NCBI GenBank assembly: GCA_030407315.1
Contig: JALQPE010001948.1
Location: 124,001 to 188,000, forward strand
Origin: Asparagopsis taxiformis
Lineage: Eukaryota > Rhodophyta > Florideophyceae > Bonnemaisoniales > Bonnemaisoniaceae
DNA length: 64,000 bases
Reading direction: 5' to 3'
A model generated the notes under the pieces. The model was not told the origin of the DNA. It saw only the letters and a program-made list of their open reading frames with translations, and did no database searches. Made by a program: the position numbers and the translations under genes. Positions 56,825 to 64,000 of this stretch are shown here, in pieces. The number at the start of each line of letters is the position of its first letter. Positions within the stretch are counted from its first letter, which is position 1.

Positions 56825-57681
56825 TACGATTTATAGAGTTATTGTGGTGTGATGATTGTGACACGCACCGTTAATGACATGGACTCGTGTCGAGTCGAGG
56901 CGTGGTGGACATACTCTGAGTACGCTCTCTAGCTAGTGGTTGATACGCAGGTGTGGTCGGCATGTGTCGAGACAAGACGCTTGAGTGGGCGCCTCATTTT
57001 TTCCGATCGATATCGATGCGATGCAATTGGATTGTGGGAATACACATTGGATATGTAGTAGCGTGCCATGTGATGCCTATTGACAAGCCGCTGATACGAC
57101 TGACGAAATGTAATTGCATGGATGGCATGTGGAAGTGTGTACGTCATGATTTGTTTGTTTAGTGAGAGCAACCACGTGTTGAACAAGGCAAGCCATTACA
57201 TTATGATGGTTGGTGCATGGTAGAGACGACGATACGGCTAGGTCTATGACCGCGTGGGAGACAATCACTAGTTGCACCAGTGATCTGATGTCGGAGCAAG
57301 AGGTGCAGATTGTTCGACTTGTAGTCATGTGCGTTTTCAAATATTTTCAAGAGCGTTGCGAATAGTTTTACGTTGGCGCAACACGTAAACCGCGTACGCG
57401 GCAGCTAAATTTAGTATGATCAGTGAACACGGTCGATCAATACGAGGCAGACATTGATGTCTCTCCCTCGTTTGCCCACTCGAGACGATGATGAATCGTC
57501 GCGTCATTGCACACAACGAGACTCATGCTAGTCCATTTCTAAATTTACGCTGCTACCATCGCCATCGATCTATCGTTCGACTCGTGTGCGGCTGCAGCCT
57601 TCTCCAACACTTCTACCTCGCCAATCACCTACTTCCGCGTGCTTTATGTTTGCACGCCCAGCCGAAACAATTATCCCCTCG
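56825..57681. other. intergenic, no recognised gene
   Basis: Between LPMO-like gene D and the FkbM-type methyltransferase. Nothing recognised on either strand. Confidence 0.5.
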
Positions 57682-58443
57682 TCAATGGTCCGATATATTC
57701 ATCACCAAGTTGTACTCGGCAGCCATGCAGTTGTTCAACACCCTCCGATATGACATTGCCGGAAATTTCTGTCTCACATAACTCAAAATAGCGCCACAAT
57801 CGTTGGCGCTGAAATACAGAGGCGTCGAAACATTATATTCCTGACATTCAACCTGGAGACGTCTCACAGCAACACCTGGCAAGTTTTCAAATACGTCCTT
57901 CACGATAGCAAAATCACTTCCCTGCGCATCAATTTTCAGCAGATTGATGCTGTCCACATTCATTTCGCGCAAAACAGAACTCAGCCGACGCACTGTCACC
58001 CGAGTCGCTCGCAATTTGTTCGAATGCATGCATTTAAACAGCCGTGATCGCTGGAAAATAACGTCGCCACATCGCGACCGAATACGATCACTTTGCAAAA
58101 CACGGTCGTACGCCTCGTTGCGCACGTTGATCGAACTGCAGCCAGGCTCCTCGTCGTTGACATAAAATGTTGCAAATCCATCGAAATCCGATATCACATA
58201 CGGATATCGCAACAATGAGTCGGATATATATCGTGTATCCGTCGGATCAAATGTAATTAATTTCGACGCCGTCGACGTTATTGTTTTCCCATTCGTACCT
58301 ATGTCAATATCGACTTGGACTCGCTCCACAGTTGCCGACCGTACCTGCATTGGTAGAAGCAAGTAGCATAGTGCCGCGATACTCGTCACAAGCGCCAGTG
58401 ACAGAAATGGCGAAGTTTGTCGTTTGGCAAGAACCGCAACCAT
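57682..58443 (-). CDS. FkbM-type (Methyltransf_21) methyltransferase, membrane-anchored
   Basis: 253 aa from the ATG at 58443. A signal anchor (FLSLALVTSIAALCYLLLP) precedes the catalytic part. The strongest motif is INLLKIDAQGSDFAIVKDV (about residue 168), the FkbM pattern LLKID-x-(E/Q)-G where the acid/amide after ID helps bind the methyl donor. Earlier CSSINV and a Cys-rich stretch match the middle of the family. It would methylate hydroxyls of a sugar or glycan from S-adenosylmethionine in the Golgi. Given the polysaccharide genes nearby, methylation of a wall polymer is a reasonable guess, not shown. Confidence 0.72.
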   Translation of the reverse strand: MVAVLAKRQTSPFLSLALVTSIAALCYLLLPMQVRSATVERVQVDIDIGTNGKTITSTASKLITFDPTDTRYISDSLLRYPYVISDFDGFATFYVNDEEPGCSSINVRNEAYDRVLQSDRIRSRCGDVIFQRSRLFKCMHSNKLRATRVTVRRLSSVLREMNVDSINLLKIDAQGSDFAIVKDVFENLPGVAVRRLQVECQEYNVSTPLYFSANDCGAILSYVRQKFPAMSYRRVLNNCMAAEYNLVMNISDH

Positions 58444-61400
58444 GTTTCATGCCGGTGAAAAACATTGCAATGCATGTTCGCTTGCATAATTATCCACAAC
58501 TCAATTCATACTGGTCTACATTTTTGAGTTGTGATAACGTGCAATGAACGGCCGGACGAGTTTTTTCGTTGAGCTTATATGCGGAAAGATGACCGAGTTC
58601 AAGTGATGTGAGATACACGTTTTCAAACTCTCAGCTTCCACACAAAAATTTACGGAAATCCTTGGAAAACATTTCTAAACGTTTCCAGCAACGACATGCA
58701 ACATGCGCTTGTCCAGCACAGCAGCGCCAGCGCAACCAACTGTACGCGTGTTCGCGCTGTCGCAAGCACAACAATCTGGATGCACAAGTACAAGATGGAG
58801 AAAAAAAAATGCGTCTGCTTCGGAGTTGTGCAAAAATGGAAGCAGCCGCATTTTCTCCAGAATAAGTATCTCGGTATCTACAAACAGCTTGTCTACTGAT
58901 GATTGATGCAGAGGAAGAGACATACTGATGAGTTTGGTGAGCGCCAAACTACCACATAATTGCTTGGGGTCTGTGCTGTCCCGCGCAGTTGAGTTATCTA
59001 CTTACATCCATATAGCTGATGGTACGCAATGACAGTTAGCATGGATGGACGGCGCGACCCTTCATTCGAATTGAGCACGTTGAAAAAGCAAACTGCATTT
59101 CATCCTTTTTAACAACTTTTCACCAAGCCATCGCACAATTGCACTTGCAGTTTGTACGCCAATGATACACTATATCACTGTATGCCAACCAATGCGCTTA
59201 ATAATGAAACGTAGTTAACAAGATGCAGTGGCTGAAAGAGTCCAACTCAAGCGCGAGGTGGACTCATAGAAGAAATGAAAACATCAAGGGTGTAGCGTAA
59301 GCAGCTGCCACCAAATTACATCCGCACACCCATCTTTTGTAAAGCTCTTTTTTCCAGTGCACTCATTGGCGCTGCCATGCCAAACCACTGCGCAGCCCCT
59401 TCTCAATGGCCAACACGGTGCAAGTTGTTGGTCTTACAACAGCTGATGTAATGGGTAGAAATTGAGCCCATTTCGTCACCAATGTCCAAAACAAGTACCG
59501 CAGTCCGCACTGACAACCGATATGCTCCAAGCGCAGTTGAATGCTCGCTCACCGTTTGGTCAGAGGCAACAAAAGTCTTGCGTCGCTACCGGTGCCAGAC
59601 TTGTGTGCACACCAACTCATACAATTGTGTACAGCTGTATTGCCATGTGCTGGATGTGTGTGCATTCCAATGCTTGACACTATGATTGCCGTTGCTCTAC
59701 CATTCAGGTTGGGTTATGGTCCCCCTCCTTCGCCCTTGCTCTACTCTTTGCCGTTGAATGAAGTGCAGACTGCTCTGTTGTGTTGATATCGTTACAGTTT
59801 TATTACAGCGCGTCAGATCGACAGAGGATGCACGAGTAAGCAGTCTGGCGGACGTTTGACCGCAAGGACATGTCCGTTGTAAAGTCCTGCAGTGTGTGTG
59901 TTGATTATTGCGTTGCTGGCATTATTGTTCACGAGTGAAATGATGTGTGTCCATGCAATGCGGGAGATATCAACTAGGAAAGAATAGGAAGGAATGGGAC
60001 ATGACGAGGACCAATAAGGTTGTTATATACGCACAGATATTATGTGATTGAAAGAGGATATTTTGGTTGCTGTGTGGAGAAACAGACCAGGCTGGAAAAT
60101 TGCGGTTGGAAAGAGCTGAGAGTGAGGAAAACGAAGGAATGATGCACAAGAAAGTCGACAAGTACTTGGATGCAGCTCGCCATAACAGAGCAACACGAGA
60201 ACAAGTAATATGTTTGGTGTCAGAGTAAGCATTGAAAGTGGATAGTTTGTTCGATATTGAAGAGAGGTAAAGCAAGAGGAAAACATTTTGCAGTGTTTGC
60301 TTGCTGCGTTGTACAACAAGGCAGCGTTTTGGGTTGCATACATCAAGACAAGGCAAGGGGATGCGAGGCGAGACGGGGTAGGGTGGGGCGGGGCGTGGCG
60401 ATGATTGCATCTCGCGATGAAGTGCGTTGTAAAACCAAATCCAACGATGCAAACACATCACAAAATATCGACATATGAAATACGACCAATGAGCGGCGGC
60501 ATGCGATGAAACTTGTCACATTTGCGTGGCGTGTAGTCCACAACTTGGTCCAGCATTTTTTCTACGGTTTGCGTCAAATGTGAATTTTGTTGAGAAATAA
60601 TTTGAGTTTCTCGAGCCCCCTAGTTACAGTTGAATTAGCCACGGGTGTCAACGAGTGCACGTTTCCCGCCGCCTGAAGCACGTTGTTGATAAATTAACTA
60701 ATTTAAATCAGTGCGGCTATATTTCCAACCTTACTAGCTGTTCCACTGACAAACGGCATAGCGATATGTTGGTAACTCTAACAGGCACCTGTGCCGGTCT
60801 TTCATCATCCTAGTCATCTGAGCTCACAGCGTGGGCGACTCGTGTTGCTGCAATGTATCGATGGCAAGTGGGAGAACGGTAGGTTTCGTAACCCAGCACG
60901 GCAATGCGTGGTTAGCGCTGGCGGCGGGAGGGCAGGCGAGTGGGCCAGGGCGGGGCAGAGTAGCCCGACTGACTGGCCCATGAGTCATGGTTTATGAACT
61001 GCGTATAAGCAACGTGTAGCTTATATTGATAGAGTGATTATTTGAACACCGGCCCAATGATAGGGCAGCAAAGGCGGGCCGCGGAATCGCGCAGTTGACG
61101 TCAGTGAGAGGTTGAGTGCAATGGCGGGGCGGGCCCGAGTAGCATCGATTGGACTCGTCACATGCCGTGCATCTTCCCTTCGCATTGGGCATGTCGCGCG
61201 AGAGAGCCAGCGAGCGATGAGGTCAAGTCGAGTCGAAGAGAGAGATGACGAAGCGAGCTGGTTTGTGTGGAGGAGAAATGAGCGAGTGCAGGTGCGTGTT
61301 GCATGCAGTTTGGCTTTCCTCGGGCACTAGCGTAACGGCTAAATGGTATGTGGCATACAGCTTGAAAATTGTTTTTTGAGCTTGCGTGCTACAGTGCGAG

Positions 61401-62389
61401 CTGCTCGGGTATGATGTTTGACGTCAATTCACTGCATGCAACAATTCACACAATTCAGCGGGTGTCGGTGTGTGATGGAGAGGTGCTTGTCGCGAACGAT
61501 GTGGAGATCGGAAGCGATTTGAATAAAAGCGATGCGATGGGAATCGAGTCGATCCGATCGGATGGGATGGGATCGGGGTGGGTGGGTGGGGCGGACGATG
61601 ATGGGATGGGTAGATTGGTTGTGTGGGTGGCTGCATTTGGATGGGGCATGCGGAAGGAAGGAGCAAGTGGATAGGCGGCCCTTTACGGTGCAGCCAAGAC
61701 AGGGCAATGGATCGCGAGATCGGGGCAATGGGAGATGAATTTGGGCGGCGGCGGAAGTAAGAGCGCGCAAGCGGGCACCTGCGTTGAGAAAAGTGACGTA
61801 CAAACAGACAGCGTGTCCGATATGGGATTTAGGTCGGGGCGTGAATTTGTTGGCACGCTGGCAAACCATTGAATTTGCACGACTTGGTGCACATGCCCAC
61901 GTGACGCGCCGCAGCGCTCCAGCCATAGATCACCATTCATTCGGGCACTGTCGGTTGGACGCGTCCGATACGTCATTGCAATTGCGCTGATTTGGCGGAA
62001 ACAATAGACACGTTTGCAGCCGAAAATATCCAAATAGAATCAGCCAATGCAATCAAAACGCACAACCAACAGTTGGGAGGCGGTTGTTCTGCAGCCACAA
62101 CGTGGGATTCACTGCGGCAGTCCGCCCGCCCGCCCGCCCACTGTCTCGACTGTCGCGTCGCGCAACAGCACGCCAGGCTGGCCTGCTTTGGTGACGGCAC
62201 CGGTGCTGACAATGTCAGTAGCCGGAGGGCACTTTCACCGACACTCGTGCAATCTACACGCGCTACCCTTCCACCACGTCCTCGCTCGCACACTGTATAT
62301 GTACCAGTCGGCGCACAGCAGCAACTCCAGCTCGCCCGCGCATCTCTCAACTCGATGCATAGCGTCCGTTGCCTTGTCTACCCACCACC
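58444..62389. other. long gene-poor stretch
   Basis: About 3.9 kb with no supported gene. G-rich low-complexity patches occur at about 60370-60400 and 61560-61620, with GTGGGTGGG/GGGCGTGGCG-like units similar to those at 5.1-5.4 kb. The remainder has only short, shadow-like open frames. Confidence 0.55.
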
Positions 62390-62773
62390 ATGACGCAGCA
62401 ACCGCCGCATCCCACCCGTCCGCCACCCAAGTCGTCAGTGGTGCTCGACGTGCCGTGCTTCAACTGCGGCCGTCTGGGCATCTTCCCCGGTCAAATGATC
62501 GGCGACGCGTACAACAACACCTTTTGCAGCCCCGATTGCGGCTGGTCGTATCTACTGCGCCCCATTGAGAACGCGCGCCTCGCGCAGGCCGCCGCCGGCA
62601 TGTCGGCCAATGCGCCCACGCGCAAACGAAGCGTCAAGAAAAGGCCCACGCCGCCCAAGAAGGAGGGCATTCGTAGACCGCCAAAAGCTCCGCAACCGGT
62701 CGACACGCTCTGTTCGAGTAATGCCATGTTTGATTATTCGGACATGATGTTTCAAATGGACGCCGCTGACTAG
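62390..62773 (+). CDS. small FCS-type zinc-finger protein
   Basis: 127 aa from the ATG at 62390 (CCACCATGA). Near residues 22-50 it reads VPCFNCGRLGIFPGQ ... TFCSPDCGWSYL: a C-x2-C followed by C-x3-C with the FCS triplet, as in FCS/MYM-type and plant FLZ-type zinc fingers, which bind protein partners. The rest is Pro/Arg/Lys-rich and disordered (RKRSVKKRPTPPKK), with an acidic Met-rich end (DYSDMMFQMDAAD). No catalytic domain. Possibly an adaptor or small DNA-binding factor. AATAAA lies at about 62943. Confidence 0.6.
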   Translation: MTQQPPHPTRPPPKSSVVLDVPCFNCGRLGIFPGQMIGDAYNNTFCSPDCGWSYLLRPIENARLAQAAAGMSANAPTRKRSVKKRPTPPKKEGIRRPPKAPQPVDTLCSSNAMFDYSDMMFQMDAAD

Positions 62774-62950
62774 CTTACTATTAACTGCTGTGGCCGCTCA
62801 GCTCTATAATGCTAGCACCGACGCACCCACTTGTACCTACCTACCTGTATTAACATTTGGTTGTTGACTGGCGCCAAAACTCTCCGCGAGGGCGCACCCG
62901 TTTTACTGCCGTGGCTCTATTTAGCGGCCGCGACTAACCGTGAATAAACT

Positions 62951-63475
62951 TTATAAATTTGCGTTGGCTATACTAGTCGAGTTTGTAATGAGCGTTGCGA
63001 CTTGCGCGCGCAAGCGGGAGGGATGAGATGCGAGTGCAGCCAAGAGTGTAAATGAAAAAAAAATTCCATAACTGTTTGTGCAAAGCAACGTGTCTTGACA
63101 TGCGTCAGCAGCAACAACAGCAATATTGAATTGAGTTGGTTTGGCATCACAGCACGTCAGCATCATGCTGTTGTAGATACCATTTATGTAACGGCAATCG
63201 ATGCACACGCAAAGCTCCGCCCCACTCGCGCACACGCACTCGTTATGTTTTGCACGCATACATGCCTCATCTATTTTCAACCCGCATGGAACGCCGATAT
63301 TACAGTGACTGAAACACGATTGACAATCCTCTCCCACAAACGCCCCAAATATAGAACTGCTTATCTTCCGTTGCGACCAAACCGCATCGTCGTTGTGCAA
63401 ACCCGCCGCTGACGTCATATCGCAATGAGTGCATACCGCAAGCATAGCGTAGCGCTGCTTTCCAGTGCTGGACAC
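62951..63475 (-). CDS. doubtful Cys-rich hypothetical protein
   Basis: A frame of up to 174 codons with no ATG at its opening; the first in-frame ATG gives about 164 residues. It has some 19 Cys, several in pairs (CQSCFSHC, CVCIDCRY, LTCCDA), and a hydrophobic end (IFFSFTLLAALASHPSR), which could be a GPI-type or membrane signal. Composition is more protein-like than the neighbouring frames, yet it lacks a signal peptide at the start and any recognised domain. An upstream exon beyond 63475 might supply one. Confidence 0.3.
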   Translation of the reverse strand: MSSTGKQRYAMLAVCTHCDMTSAAGLHNDDAVWSQRKISSSIFGAFVGEDCQSCFSHCNIGVPCGLKIDEACMRAKHNECVCASGAELCVCIDCRYINGIYNSMMLTCCDAKPTQFNIAVVAADACQDTLLCTNSYGIFFSFTLLAALASHPSRLRAQVATLITNSTSIANANL

Positions 63476-64000
63476 CTTCGCTCAACCAAACGATTCTTCG
63501 CGCTAACAATAGTCGTCACCATGTGCTCGCCCTCCCGACCTTCCATTCATGCACGGTACACATGAAATTCAAGACGGACGGATGTCCATGATGACACCGG
63601 AAAGCGATGCCCTCCGTCGGGCCTCGTAACGCATCTCTAACAGCAGACGTGTCTGCCTGCTGTGAATTGCGCCGTGAGGTGGCTGCTGTAATGCGAGTGG
63701 AACAACACGTGTAATCAGCGCAATCGCACCCTCTTCAAGCTGTAATCACCATCACTTGTGTCATTCAAATTACGTATTCCATCCGTGCACCATGCTGCAT
63801 CATCCACTTCATCTTGGCTCCCCCCCCCCTCTTCTAAATTCGCCTCATCTATGTTACTGGCACTGGTGCTTTTCGATCAAATCGCTCTGCAAATGTAACT
63901 TTCTTGTAGTCCATCCCATACCACTCAAATTTACACACTTATAGTTCAACGATCAAATCCCGTTTGTAATCTTATCAATGGTTGCTTTTTTCCTTCACCG
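63476..64000. other. window end, no recognised gene
   Basis: Only short open frames. A C-run (63820-63829) is the only notable feature. Confidence 0.45.

Noticed and set aside
61327..61341. tRNA A-box-like TAGCGTAACGG
   Set aside because: No B box at the right distance and no acceptor stem.

Overview
The window reads as nuclear DNA of a photosynthetic eukaryote with compact, mostly intron-less genes, probably a red alga (florideophyte type, such as Chondrus or Gracilaria). This is an inference. The support is a chloroplast-import (TOC-type) GTPase, a Hedgehog-type Hint protein, a carbohydrate sulfotransferase, secreted and Golgi-type sugar enzymes, a secreted beta-propeller membrane protein, very short introns (67 and 101 bp) in only two genes, and LTR and MULE transposons.

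Layout. 0-5 kb: an LCAT-like secreted protein whose nucleophile serine is glycine, then a single-pass beta-propeller membrane protein. 4.8-11.8 kb: a gene-poor stretch full of pentanucleotide-periodic DNA (TGGCG, CATAG, TGCAG, GCGGT and similar units), with one C2H2 zinc-finger gene inside it. 11.8-29.2 kb: a dense gene block with a two-pore cation channel, a 2OG-Fe(II) dioxygenase, a double glycosyltransferase, an ER MSAP/canopy-type protein ending in SDEL, a glutaredoxin-like protein, two tail-to-tail CBM48 genes (each with one intron), a Hint-domain protein, a peroxisomal DHRS4-like reductase, and an ankyrin/RING-H2 protein whose 3' coding end overlaps the reductase on the opposite strand.

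29.4-39.8 kb: a nested transposon. A MULE with inverted repeats of about 585 bp carries a transposase and a zinc-ribbon ORF. A full copia-type LTR element (126-bp LTRs that look identical, 5-bp CTCTC target duplication, half-tRNA-iMet primer site) has inserted inside its right inverted repeat. The composite sits in what was a divergent promoter of about 310 bp between the ankyrin/RING gene and a fucosyltransferase-like gene.

39.9-49.3 kb: a fucosyltransferase-like protein, a sulfotransferase, a TOC GTPase with a calponin-homology-like N-terminus, an eIF5-mimic (BZW/5MP) protein, and a CBM48-TPR protein. 50.0-56.7 kb: a same-strand tandem array of four secreted proteins, each with a signal peptide cleaved before a histidine and a second conserved His, as in the copper histidine brace of lytic polysaccharide monooxygenases. 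All four have a TATA box at a similar place. 57.7-64 kb: an FkbM-type methyltransferase, a long stretch with no recognised gene, a small FCS-type zinc-finger protein, and a doubtful Cys-rich ORF.

Common theme: many genes look like cell-wall or storage polysaccharide biology (two fucosyltransferase-like enzymes, GT, sulfotransferase, FkbM methyltransferase, three CBM48 proteins, four LPMO-like proteins). Start codons were chosen as ATGs giving plausible signal peptides or leaders; no transcript data were available.
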